DNA from: Larus michahellis
Lineage: Eukaryota > Chordata > Aves > Charadriiformes > Laridae
Assembly (NCBI RefSeq): GCF_964199755.1
Contig: NC_133896.1
Location: forward strand, 85,048,215-85,112,214
Length of the DNA stretch: 64,000 nucleotides
Direction: 5' to 3'
Made by a program: the position numbers and the translations under genes. Position 1 is the first letter of the stretch, and every line of letters begins with the position of its first letter. Below the pieces are notes generated by a model, which saw only the letters and a program-made list of their open reading frames with translations, made no database searches and was not told the origin of the DNA. Below, piece by piece: positions 12,801 to 25,900 of this stretch.

Positions 12801-15800
12801 CTGCGTTTCATTGCTTTCGCACAGCAGTTCATAGCTGTAGCCTACGGACTAGTGTATATGCATAGTATCAACAAAATCGTACATCGGGTTCAGCAGTGGT
12901 CCGTGTTATTTCTGTAGCAGCACTGCAGGCTTCTGACACCTTGAGGGGGTAGATACACTGCAAGTTCATAGGGTACAAGCAATTACAGAGGATAATCCCA
13001 TTATCTTGTGGCAGGTATTTTCTTTTGCGTCTGGGCAGAATGACTGCCACTATTGTTCTCTGTGCTGCCTGCTGGTAGCTGGGGGAAGGACAGATGAGCC
13101 TTTTAGTCCATACAGTTTATTACAAGAGCCCATAATGATAACGAAACGCTGATGGAGCTCTTCCCTGGCTCCTTGGGAGGCAGAGTCCTCTGGGTTTGGC
13201 AGCTTAATCTCGTCTGATCCCTTGAGTCTCTCTTTGCTCGTTTGAGCTGGACGCTCTGTGCCTAGCAATGCTTCTGCTGTCTACGAGCAGAGGCTACAGG
13301 AACGCTCCTTCTGCTCCTCTCTCCTTCCCACAGCACCGACCATGCTACCTCTGAAGGAAAAAAAAAAACCCAACCCCCAAAAGCTTCAATCTTACAGGCA
13401 CTAAAAGCTCTAGCCGTTAGCCATGAGTAATATCCACTCCTGAGTTGTTTGCGTTAATTTGTGCACGGTTGCCACAGGACCTCCGATTTAACTAACAACT
13501 GTATTTGGCTTTTCTTTTGTCAAAAGCTTGTGAGTATACATGAAAAAGCAACAGCTAGAATAGGGAAGAAAAGAAGTGGCTGTCACTTGGTGTTTTCTTT
13601 TAGGTATTTTCCCCAAGACTTGGGTTTCTTCAGAGCAGATACAAATGCACGAAGGAGCACACAGTAAAATGTCAAAGATAAGTCACCGCTTGAGGTGAGA
13701 ACAAGCTCTTATGCCAGGTCCAGCTTTCCACGAGGACAGTCATGACTAGCACCCAAAGGCCATTGCCATGTGTCGGTCTCAGCATTGAAGTTTTTCTGAA
13801 ATATTTCTGTAGTTCAGACAACCACCTGAAAACATCTCAAGCCACAGGAAATGGATTAAAGATTCAAGTTTTACTGCATGTTATATCCGTGTTAAGAAAA
13901 GCTAACAGCTCGATCCCCCCTCCAGGCAAGGCCAGCGCTCTGGAGCCAGCTGCTGGCAATGCTGCGTGGGCTATGGAAGGTCTCCAGAAGAGCATACACC
14001 ATCTACAAACAGATATGTTTCTGCAACATCCCAAGCAGCTCCTGCTGCTTTCCAGAGATGCATTGAAGCTTTGCTGCAGCTGTTACCTTCAGCAAAATGC
14101 TGAAGAGCTTTATAACGTGATACCACCATTGTTCTGAGTGAAACCTGAAGCGTCTTTTTTTGCACGTGCACAAAACAGGTCGGGATACGCTCAGGGTGAG
14201 AAATGATACAGCTCAGACCTGTTGGGACAATAGAGCCTGTGCAAATAACCGTGAATGCCTAGAGGCGTCTGTGAGGCATGCATGGCACAGGAGAAGCATT
14301 GGGGAAGGGAAGGCAGGACACTTTACTCACAGTAGGTCTAGTCTACGTCAGCCAGCTGTTGTAGGTGTAGCAGGTCTACAGTATTTCACTTTTCTGTGAA
14401 ACTCAAGTTTGTGTCTCTCATGCACAGCAGAAGACTTCTGATCCCCTTAGCCGTGGCTTCCCTTTGTATGTAACGCAGGCACGTAAAAAGACCTCTTAGG
14501 ATAGGAGTTAAAATTCTTACCTACTTTTTTGTATGAGGTTTGATTCAAAATAATCTGCATTTTTGTTTTGTTTTGTTTTTTAGCCTTTCATATGAGGAGA
14601 CTGGAAGCTGGCTGATGACTGGTTATTTACTCGAGCGAATGCAGCCTTTCTAGAGGAAGCCCTACAGAATCCTGCCTCACTCCGCCAAGGTAGCCACAGT
14701 CCCTGCACAGCTATGTATAACGCAGCTGACCTTCACCATATGCACTGCTACGGAAGCGCTGTACAGGAAATAGCTGGTCCCCGGCTCCTAGGTTCTCAGG
14801 CAGTGACACCTCGCTAATGTGCAATGCGCAGCAGCCATTGCCAGCTTTCTGGAGTTGGAAGTATATCTAACAACCCGTACAGTTTCATTTTTGAAAGTAC
14901 GCTTTCAAGGCAAGAGCTTAAAAAAATTTGCATCTTTGTAAACTGGGTGTTTGACCTAATTGAGCACAGATCAGAAGTAATGTGTGACAAACACAGCGGC
15001 CTTTGCTAGGGAATGCCAGAGCCTTGGTCAGGTTCTGCTGCAGGCATCCTTTGGCAATTGCTTGAAACTAGACCTCTGGGGCATAAGGGGGAAGATTAAT
15101 TCCTTGCACCTTTAGAAAAACATTTGAACTATCGTGGAGGCCTAAGGTATAAATATACTGTCATCCTAACTGACTCTTGCCTGCACTGCCAAAAACAAGT
15201 ATAATTTTTTAAGAATGCCAGCTTTGTAAATACTCTGCTATTCTCGGCTCTCCACAGATCAACTGTGTGATTTTTTTTGTGATGTGGCATTACTTTTTCA
15301 GACAGCTAGCATGATAGAAGACTAGAGAGAGTGGATGCTGCATTGTTTCAAAAACTAGCCGCTTTAAAGTCTGATAATCTTGAGTCCTTATTCAGTGTTG
15401 TCTGAATAAAAAAATATTCCAGTACTAGATTTGACTTTGAAAATCCGATAGCATGATAAATCTGTTGCTGTTGCACTAAGGCTGTCGTTGCACCAGCTAC
15501 TTTGAAGAAGGCTCACTCCTTCCTCCTCAGAGGAATTCATACTTCACTAGGTGAAACAAGTATCTCCAATAGCCATGAGTGTTAGGAAGATCCTTGGGTT
15601 CCTTTCTGAACTGCAATGTAGGACAAAATGTACTACCTTCACAGTGCGTGATTGTTTTTACACAAAAGTCAATGAAACCTTTCCTATTCTCCACAAAAAC
15701 AAGTTTCAGACTTTTTAATTCCTACTGACAGGAGTGGCAGCAGAATTGGCCTGATGGGATTTCCTCCGTCCACATCTTTACACTTTCTTCGCCAGTGGAA

Positions 15801-16782
15801 GTGATCAACGGCAAAGTGATTTAGCTGTAATGAAAGCGTGAAGGACAGTATCAGGCTGTTTTTGAGCTACAGGGAGAGAAGTTTTCTGCAGACAAATGGA
15901 AGAAGGAAAAAGACCTATTCCTCAAAAATAATAAAGAGTTTCTGAATTCTTCTTCAATCTTTTAAGAAGTCTTCTCTTCATTCTTAGTGTAAATACAGCA
16001 TTTTTCAAGCCAAAAAAGTGTTCCAAGCCAATTGTGATAAATGCAAGAACAGGGCGTTTTAATAGACTGCAAACTTAACCGCAGAGAGAAAAAAAATACC
16101 TCTGCATAAGAAAGCAGCGTGTGTGAGTAGGTACGTGAATTCTATGCACATCTTCAGTTACAGCTTGAAAGTATCAGTCCTCAGTATCAATCTACAACAA
16201 GATCTGAAAACTGTTCAGTGTGTTCACTGGCCTAGTGTAACCGGTCTTTTTCCCCCTCTAAGTTTTGAAAACTGAAAAAGTGAAATCGTGTTTTTCAATA
16301 AGGTGCCATTTCACTGAATGAAAATGAACGAATAGCCTCTTTAGGAAGACCTCTTACAGGTTAATTTCCTTGGCTGGGTCTTCTCTGATGGCATCCTTTT
16401 CTTCCAAGGTTGTATGCTTTAAATTTGCCTCTTTTGAGGAAGAAGATGGGATTAAGATAGCCTAGGTAGTACATGGGAAGACAATGACTTTGGTTAATCG
16501 TTACTCTTACACATCAGACTCTAGATGAATGGTTCCAGCTTGACCTGTTCCTAAAGCTTCAGTTATGGCTTTAAAAATTGGCCTAGTCCTATGGAAGAAA
16601 GACCACCATGTATTAAAGCATTAGTTAAAATTAAAAAGGTGAACATATAACAGTGCACAATAAACGCAGGCTGCTGTTGGAGGGAGTGGATATTTCTGCT
16701 ACTTTCAGACCCCGATGCCCATAGTTGCTGATTAGAGGAGATGGCGGTCCTTCTGGAAGAGACCGGTTGCTGATGGGTGGCT
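6839..16782. other. Gene-free flank downstream of FAR2, including its 3' UTR
   Basis: No exon of another gene was recognised. The FAR2 3' UTR must begin at 16782 and run to lower coordinates. Minus-strand ATTAAA candidates lie at 16058-16063 and 15714-15719, but the poly(A) site cannot be fixed. Open frames here (for example 8602-9036, 9943-10350, 13742-14137) show no family signature. Homopolymer runs occur near 7571, 9186, 10640 and 13359. A C-rich tract is at 12528-12546. Confidence 0.6.
9451..9485. repeat. Decamer TGTTGGACAG in three copies
   Basis: Perfect copies at 9451-9460, 9466-9475 and 9476-9485; the last two abut. A local duplication with no evident function. Confidence 0.9.
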
Positions 16783-16945
16783 TCAGTGCCTGATGGTGCT
16801 GGATGCCCTGAAGTAGGAAAGGAACTTGTAGCAGAGGCTCACCACAAAGTACCAGATGTTTCGAGCCATCTGTGACCTTGCAATGAAAATGCGCCAGATG
16901 ATCACAAGGAGGGTGGTGTTGAATGCATATCGGATGTTCCTCAGC
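16783..16945 (-). CDS. FAR2: FAR2 last coding exon with stop (residues ~462-515)
   Basis: 163 nt including TGA at 16785-16783; acceptor gtctctttctctttcttag. It encodes [20 protein letters not shown], then [20 protein letters not shown], then [13 protein letters not shown]. The hydrophobic run around residues 470-483 fits the C-terminal membrane segment known for FAR1. This exon is nearly FAR1-like, so it does not itself separate the paralogues. Confidence 0.96.
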
Positions 16946-19900
16946 CTAAGAAAGAGAAAGAGACCATCTTATGCCGAAAGACAAAACCAACAAAAAGGTT
17001 AGCAGCTTGCTTCATTCGCTACAGGTAATTTTGTAAGAAGTCCTGTCTACAAGTGGCCCTTGGGCTTTTTGCAATTCCTGTTTTGGTGAAGACGCTGTAC
17101 CTAAGATGTCCCTACCATCTTGCCAAGGACTGTGCTGAAGTTATGGTATAGTGACTAGTTAATGGGCTACCTATATTGCAAGTGTCTCTTGTTCCATGTA
17201 CTGTCATTTCAGACCAGAATAGACAACGGAGCCGTACTGAGAGCTGTTTTCTTAATGGCAGTCAAGTTCCAATACTTTCTGCTTTGATTTGGTGTATTGG
17301 CTATTTTTTACTTAGTAAGATTGGTGAAAGGCTGGAGGACCTTTGCAGGAGCTGATGAATAAGGTTATCCTTTTTGGTTGAAGCCTTGCCCTTAATGTTG
17401 GGAAATTACTCAATAATCATAAGTGGTCTTCACTTTTGCAGTACTGCAGCACTGGGGGTTTGGGTTTGCATTTGGTTTTTTTTTTTACACCCTATATTTA
17501 AATGGCATTAATGGGTCTTTAAGATGCTGATCATCTTGTCCTCTTTCTTTCAAGCAAACTTAAGCAGTTCTCACTTTCCCAGTGTCTGACCAAGGGAAGA
17601 AAGCTTCATACATAACATGGCCAAGACTGGTTTAGTTTTTCTAAGAGTCCTTATTTTTTTTGGTTTTTTTAGGTTGTTTTTTTTTTTTTTATAACTTTAT
17701 GACTGCGCTATACCACACTGCCTATTTAGGCTATGAGGCAGTTCTTCACCTGTTACAGAGGTTCTTCTAAATCCTTTAATAATGACCCATGAACGAAGAA
17801 CTTGTTTAGGATTCCTTGCTATGGCAACAAGCTGGTTTATGCTTCTAGCATTTACCGTGCACAAAAATGGTTTTCTTAAAGAAAACAACCAGGCTCTTAC
17901 TCCAAGGGAGTTGCTCCTTCTCCTTTTGCCTGCACTTCTCAGTAAAAGGGCTGGAGAAGTCAGGAAGAGCATAATCTTTAACTGAACAGGAGAAGGACAA
18001 TCTCAAATTGCTCATTCAGACTCTCTTAAACTGTCACCTAGGACTGAACACACAAACTCTCCACCAATTTGGAGAATTTTTGCCCATTCTCCCGAAGGAA
18101 TTAGAAACTTCAACTTTAAAATGAAATCTAAAATCATACAAATGCTTAAAGTTTTTATGCAATGTCTTTGAATTGCTAAAAACTTTTAGGAGCTTCACAA
18201 AATCTAAATCTGACCCTTATTTTCATATTTTAATTCTGAATGACCTTACGCACTGTAACTTCATTACTTGGTCATCGGCTAGGAAGGGATAATATCTAGC
18301 CCCTAATTTTTAGTGTCATCAAAAGTCCGCTTTCTTCTTCAGGACGGAAAAATAAAACACTGACAACACTCTGTAAGAAATAAGCTATGCTCTGTTTATC
18401 TCAGTATTATTCAACCACAATTATTGCCATGTAAATAGAATAATTTTCCTCAAAAGCCATCCAAGGTAGCCAGGAGCTCTTGTCCTTGTCACTGGGTATG
18501 ACTTACTTTCGTAAGTGCTGCTTTGCTGCTGGAATGCCAGCCATGTCCTCATTTAGCAAGTACTTCTTAGCACCTAGGCAGTAGCTTTCAATGTATTCTG
18601 ACCAGTGCAGCTGGCGAACGTCAAAGTTGTATAACTGGGATTTAAAAACAAAGAGCAGAAATTAAATGCTAGAATTCAAAACGAGTTCACTTTAAGCATC
18701 AGTTCTTCACTGACCTCTGTTCCTCACAAGGCCCTCTCTCTGAAGTTCTTAAAGTCATGAAGTTTCCAAGAAGACATGGGCACTAACAGACTGTATTTCA
18801 CAGCTGTTGATTAATGTCTTACCCAGCTGGGAATTTGGGTAAAGCAAGCAGAAATTTAGTGCTAGCTGGCAGAAAATAAAAAGATAAATTTGTCTTTCAG
18901 GTGGCAATTTCTGCATAAATACACTTATTTGTACAGACGCATACACAAACCCACCATATCAAGGAAGAAAAATGGCATTCCACTCAGGTAAATGGATTCA
19001 TCTGAAAACCTCCATGCAGTTTTTAATGTGTCACTAGAATGATGTATAAATAAATGAATTGGACATTGAATCAACAGGTGCCTCTGCATCAGTATTACTC
19101 TGTGCTGCGCTCTCTCTCAGCATCTAGATAACAGAATCCAAGAAATGGGTTACTCTGGTTTGGCATCAAAAATTCTCAGTGTAGAGCTAATTACCCCAGA
19201 TAATTTCAAATGCTGATACTGGAAAAATTGTTAGCAAGCTCTCAGGTGGCTGCCTGTCTGTTAGAGCAAAGAAAGGATCCGTAAAGAGAAAGAGGTCGTC
19301 TTGTAGAGAATTATTTTTTTTTAATGAGTGAGTGAAATGAATGGCATTTCCTACTTACAGGGAAGATACTCAGACGAATGCCTTCCCTTCCACCCCCATG
19401 CCAATCCAAGCCATTTGCTTTAGTGCAAGAGCTTTGGTATCAGAAGCAATAACTTGAGCAGAGAGGGGCTAGCTAACTATGTCAAATACAGGGGGTTAGC
19501 TACTGTGCAGATCCCGGTGTGTCTGTTAAGATATGTACAGAGATCTGTGCTGCCCGTAAACTATCTATCTTGAATACTGCTTACAACGTAGCAGTGGCAG
19601 CACTGGATGCAGTGCACCTCACCAAGTTCTCATAAACAGCTTGGTGAGACTAAAACACTGTCTAGCTTGCAAGCTTGCATGGAAGTCCTCGATGCTCCCT
19701 TTTTTTTTTCTTTTTTTTTCTCTTGTCTTTCCCCATTTAGGTTCCCTCTACATCTGCTGTAGTCACCACAGTGCCACTGCTCTTAGAATTTGCTGCATGC
19801 ACTCCCTCTGCAGACTAGGGAGGAAGACTCTTGACTCTCTTATGAAGAAAGGCTGAGAGAGTTGAGTCTGTTCAGCCTGGAGAAGAGAAGACTGAGAGGG

Positions 19901-22900
19901 CACCTCATCAATGCTTATAAATATCTAAAGGGCAGGTGTCAAGAGGATGGGGCCAGACTCTTTTCAGTGGTGCCCAGCAACAGGACAAGGGGCAACAGGC
20001 ACAAACTGGAACACAGGAAACTCCATCTCAACATGAGGAGGAACTTCTTTACCCTGAGGGTGGCAGAGCACTGGAACAGGCTGCCCAGAGAGGTGGTGGA
20101 GTCTCCAACTCTGGAGACATTCAAAACCCGCCTGGACGCGTTCCTGTGCAGCCTGCTCTAGGTGACCCTGCTCTGGCAGGGGGGTTGGACTAGATGATCT
20201 CCAGAGGTCCCTTCCAACCCTACCATTCTGTGATTCTGTGACTCTACAACTGGGAGTCTCCAAGAATTTAATGATGCGCGCGAGACCAGTTTGATGTGAA
20301 TGCTTAAGTATCTCTTTGCAAGGAGATACTGACCAAAGGTGCATTCAGGCTTATCACAAATGTACTCTTTGTGTTCCTTCAGTCTTTCAGTTACAATCCC
20401 ATTCTGAAGTAGTATTGCAAACCTATAAAGACTAGAACAGAGCTTGACATCCTGCAAATTAATTGCTCTCTGGGGAGAGCATTAAATAAATTAGGAATTT
20501 TTTTCATATTGTTCAGGGTATGACACTACGTGTTAACTAAATTTCTCCACACAGTTCCCATTAAAACCAATATGGATGAAAATGTCAAAATCAAAATTTC
20601 AAGGAATTTCCATCTAGATCACCCACCACAGCTGCCACGTTAAGACTTCAGTTAACATGACCTGTCTCAGAAGAAAGAGCAATACACCTCAGGAGAAAAC
20701 ATTCTCCAATTGTAAATGAAAGGTTCCTGATAAGTTAATTAATAAAACAAGGAGAAAATAAATTATTTCAGGTTAAAGTCAATTCCAGTCATCTAGGCAG
20801 ATGTCATTCGAAAGCTCAACAAATATACCAAAAATAAGTGCTGCGGATGAACAGGACAGGAGATTAGCAATCCTTATTAAGGATATACTTACCTTTTTGT
20901 CCTCTGTGTTAAGGTGACTCATTAACATATTCATATTATCTGAAGACCAGTCCCAGGACTGGGTGGAGAAATACTGCAGGAGCATCATAGACTTGTGCAG
21001 TCGATTGATAATCTTCATCATTCTGAAACACAAGAGGAGCGTCGGAGGTGGATAGGAAGTTTGACCTTATGCAAAAGCCGTGGGTTTGCTCTGTAGGTGT
21101 TTTCACCAATCCAGATGAATAGGCATTGCAATGCCTGAGGAGCACTGCACTGGTGCTCACCAGGCCGAGAACTTGCTCAGCAAGTCTAGCTGCTCCAGCT
21201 GAGTCTTAAGCCTACAGCTACTCAGCTTTTATTGTTCGCTGGAACACGGGTGCAAACATTCCTGCGTTCCCAGGGCAGGAATGATGCCTAACTTACCGGC
21301 CAGAACTAAACTAGGGCTGGAGGCCGTATCTACATCATGTGCCACGTATGAGGTGAAGGGCCTATCTGAACTAGTATGAACACAGCAGATTCCAAAACCA
21401 CAAAGGTATATTGCTTGCTTCCCGAGGTGGATACTTCTCTTTCTACCACACAAATTCTTTTCTGTTCTCAAGCCCGGGTTGGCTCCCAAAGCAAGGCTCC
21501 GATTTTTGGAGTTAGCTGCAATACAGAGGTGACTGCATCTGCAGCACAGAGGTGACTGCATCTGCAGCATGGACAAGCTCTAAAGTCAATTGCTCAGCTT
21601 CAGTTTTCAGGTAATGGCATCATTTTTGTGTCTTTGGGCTTCTTTGATCTCTCTCTCTAAAAAAAAGTATTTAAATACATATTTTGTTTTTCTTAAAGGC
21701 TCTTTCTCTCCCTGTATAATATAGGGGTATTTTGGAGGGTTATTTTATGTCCTTCCTTATACAGGAAGGGTCTGATATCATGCACTCACGGTGGATGACC
21801 TTGAAAAGTACCTAAGCTTTTTTTTTGTGTGCACGTATGTGTAACTGTCTGAATGTCTTCCTGGCGCGTGAGTGTCCTGGTAACGATGAAATCTGCTGCG
21901 GGGGCATTGCTGCTACACAGGGACTTTGGAAATGTAGGTTCAGGTCTCTCGTGTGTCTTGGCCTTTTTTTATTATTCATTTTTTATATAAGAGGGGATGA
22001 CAGTAATGCTGTCCTACCTTGCAGGATTATTTTACAGTTGTCCCAGTGGTCATGAGTACAAAAGGCCTCTGGGAGGCAGTTGTTTTTAAAGTGTGATATA
22101 CAGTGCTCAGTCAGTTTTGAGAGAACACCACGTTCTCTCAGACTGGATAAGGGCAAGAGAAAGCACTAAAAGGCTGATTTCTGTGGAAAACAGAGCTGTT
22201 TTCATAAGAAATTTTGAGCTGCCCAGAGGGTAACACAGTGGCCGTGACAAATAAAAGGCGGCAGTCTGGGGAAGAATGGTGCCAGGCTGGCCTCTCCCTG
22301 TGCAGATGTGACTGCCACGACGATAAGCACTAAGCACAGCAGAAGACGACACAATGAGTACATCAATTCAGAGGAGAACTGCGCAGCTTACCCAAAGCGA
22401 ACTGAAAGAGCACTAAAACCTTACACAGGCACTCCTACTCAGACTTAAAGTGGCTTTCACTTTGGAGGCAAAGCATCAGATTAAGGGAACCTTCATTCTA
22501 AATAATTACGTGCCCATTGATTGAATGCAGTTTATCTAAAATACTTTAAAATTACTTCAGATTAATCTTCCTGATTGTGCCTGTGCATGCAAGTACTATG
22601 GGGCAAAGCTTTGTGAATATTTTAATAGCTTTTAGGAACTTGGGAAACAAAGTATATGGCTAGATTGCAAAGATCTGAAGTTGCTCCTCACATGGCTCCC
22701 CAAAAGCCATCAATATCTTTAAAGTGCTTAGGGTTAATGGAATGCATCAGAAAAAAATGATAAGAGAATCAACTGTGTGTCCCTACTTATGTTTTGAAAC
22801 TAGGCTATCCCCCTGGCCTCCTGTTAACGTGGGCGGAATAAGTTCTGACTGTAGATTTACCCAAAACAACATATCTGAGTGGCTAAAAGCAAGGGTCAAA

Positions 22901-25900
22901 AAGAGAAATGAAGCATCTAAAAAGGTATGTGTGAAAACTGCGTTTCATGCTAACTGACTGAGATAAAATGTTGTCAACACATTCAAATTATTTACTGATT
23001 TGGATGAAGGAATGGTCCACTGAAAAGCATCCAGCAAGTAGAAACATGCTTTTCTGCAGCCTCTGAGAGGCTATGGCAAAGATTTCTTATAGAAAAAAAA
23101 TCTCATTCTCCACTGTGGAGGGACTGAGAGGAAAAAAATCAAGTGTTAGCTGTCACTGATAGCCATATTAGTCACAGTTCACAAATGCATCTTGTCTTCT
23201 AGAAAACCGTTTACAACAATGATTTCTATATTTGCTCCCATACTGAGCCTTGCATGAGCAGATTCTCAGGTGCGACAGATTGCCCCAAGAGACTACTGCT
23301 GATCTAAACCACATTGTTTTCTAAGTCATGGATGGATGTGCGGTAATAGCAGTAAGACATTTAGGGCAGTTTTGCTAGACATCTGGCAATTTATGTGAAA
23401 TGAGCTAACACTTAAAAGTAAGCTTCTCAGGAGAGGCAGTATATAAAAGTCTAAAGCTGAAGGAGATGACTCTTGTTCCTACCCTTTGGTAAATAGGGAA
23501 CTGCGCATGATAACTACAAGAGGAACCAGGAGTTGCCCGCAAGTACCCTGCAGTTCAAATTAGGGAAAGGCATAGGCTGGTCCTGAATAAACAGTAGACT
23601 TGCGAAACCCTAAGCAGTTCCCAGATAATCCGTTGCGTACAATAACCCATCACCTTATGATGAGTTGAGTACGGATACAGTAGAGAACAAAGCCTGAGTC
23701 TTGGTCCTGGCAAAGAAGTTTCTCCTTTCTGCTTGCAAATCTGGCATAGAGTCATGGACAGACTTCAAGGAACTGCCATGAAGGTGGCTTGTACTTCAGT
23801 AGATGGGAGTGACAAGGGGGAAGACAGTTAAGCCTAGGTGCTCTGTTTGAAACAGAGGGAAGAATTAAAGGGAAACATTAAAGTAGGTTCAGTGACATAT
23901 TCACCTTTGGTTTTGTTTTTTTTTAAAATTTGAATATGATTTACTGCCCTTAGAGCATAAAGGCCTAATATTTAGGTAGCTGTGAAAAAAAGAAAGCGTG
24001 AGATGCTACAGTGCTTTCGACCACATTACACAGTACCTGGATGAGCTTAAGTAGCACGTAAAAAGAAAAGGGGAATTATATTTTAAACGGGAAAAGAGAA
24101 AAAGGACTCAGTGAAATCACAAGTTCATTGCTATGCTGTGTTTGCTCAGGTCACAAATTTGAAAGTTCAGGTGAAGAGATCTTTCTCAGCATGAGTTCGT
24201 GCTGAGCTCTATTTGAAATTTAAGTACAGTATTGTAGCCAATGTCCATTGGCTACCTATGCCAATCAACTTTATGAAAACGTCAATTGTAATGGCAATGG
24301 CACGATCTTACTGCTGCCTGTTTCAACAGAGTTTGGAGATTCCAGGCTATTCTTGCTCATATTCAGTTTACCTCTATTTTTAGAGTAATTCTTGCTTCCT
24401 GGATAACTGGAATTCTTTTTATGGACCAATTTCCCTCCATAGCAGAATGTCTGAGAGAAATCAGAGCAATACATCAGCCAGGGATCTCCCTGCAAACAGC
24501 TGAAGCCAGCTTTCTAGCAAGCAGAGAAGCACAGAGCAGCTGACATGGAACGCAGTGTTGGCGTACGGCTCTTGTGCTGCACAATAAATTCTCCTCCATG
24601 ATGGCAGGGAGTAAAAGAGGATGTTGGTAAAAGAGTTATGTTATTTACGCCAGCATTCCTTCCACATGGGATGTGAGCCAGTGTTCCTCCTAGCCATGAC
24701 ACTGCCAAGATTCAAATACCAATTGTAATGGTAAACTGTTCTCATAACTACAATTCAGAATTTATTCATACTCGAAAACAACTGCTTTCTAGATTTCAGG
24801 GTGTTGGGCCACTGCTGGCAACCGCTAATTATGCATCTGGTTTATGGGAAAAAAATTTAGAATCTTCTAAACCTTGCCAGTCTCAAGTCTTTATGCAAGC
24901 TTGAGTCTTTACTCATGACAGATAGCAGCAATCGCATCAGAAAGTTGCAGTGGTGGAAATCTTCCTATACAGAGGACACCATAAGTAGCAGTCCTCTCCT
25001 GCTGGCCTGGGAACCTCTGAAGCTTGTATAGCTAAATTTAGAACACGTGCTGTCCCCCAGGTACTGGAAATGGTGGGAACCCTAGGCTACGCTTAGCTAC
25101 GGCCATACGGTTCCTTTTCTTTTTAGCAATCTCCTCAAGACAAAGAGACGGGAGATGGGACTCCAGGCTGAGGCAACCAGCTCTCAGAACTCGCTAGAGA
25201 TCTGCTCTCCATAACAGTGACAGGCGTGCAGAAGGCTGAAGGCATGCGGTTTCTTACCTGGGCTTTCTCCCTGTGAGCCTCATGTACAGGTCATAGAGTA
25301 TGGCCGGTGCCTTGTGACTGACGGTTATCCAGTACTGGTTTATCAAGTAGTTGGACGTCAAGTGAGCATTGGGTGTTCGGAAGGCCTGCTCCAGCGGGTT
25401 CCTTTTGAACGTGGACATGACATACTGCTCTGTAAGGGAACAGGCATTTTACTTAAAATGAGGCACTGAATTTCAGTTGTGTTGGGCACAGCCATACCAA
25501 CATGCTGCAGTAAAGCCCAAGTTACAGTGCTTAACACGTGCAACTATGGGTTGGACAAAATCACCTCATGGTCCCTTCTGGCATTAAAACTGATGACTCC
25601 ATCTATTGCTTATCTGAAACACAATCTGACTCTAGACTTAATAGCGGCAGACAAACTTCCTTATCAAAACGCCAAAATGTAATGGAGGAAAAGCAGGCAG
25701 TTGTAGCCTGAAACGCTTCAAACCAAGGAACTGCAGTTCTGCTTTCACCTGCAGTAGATGTAGAAAAAACTGGTGTTAACATATCTTCAGATCACTGAAA
25801 GCAAACTGTGTTCTGCTAGCATACAACAAAAATGACATTTCTAATTCCCAATCAAATTTTCAAAAGGGCTGATGTCAGTATCAGTCTGAGTCAGGGACGG

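Noticed and set aside
13742..14137. 131-codon plus-strand frame
   Set aside because: No recognisable motif; single open frames of this size occur by chance in 64 kb.
15714..16063. ATTAAA motifs as the FAR2 poly(A) signal
   Set aside because: Two variant hexamers (15714-15719, 16058-16063) are possible, but nothing in the sequence picks one.
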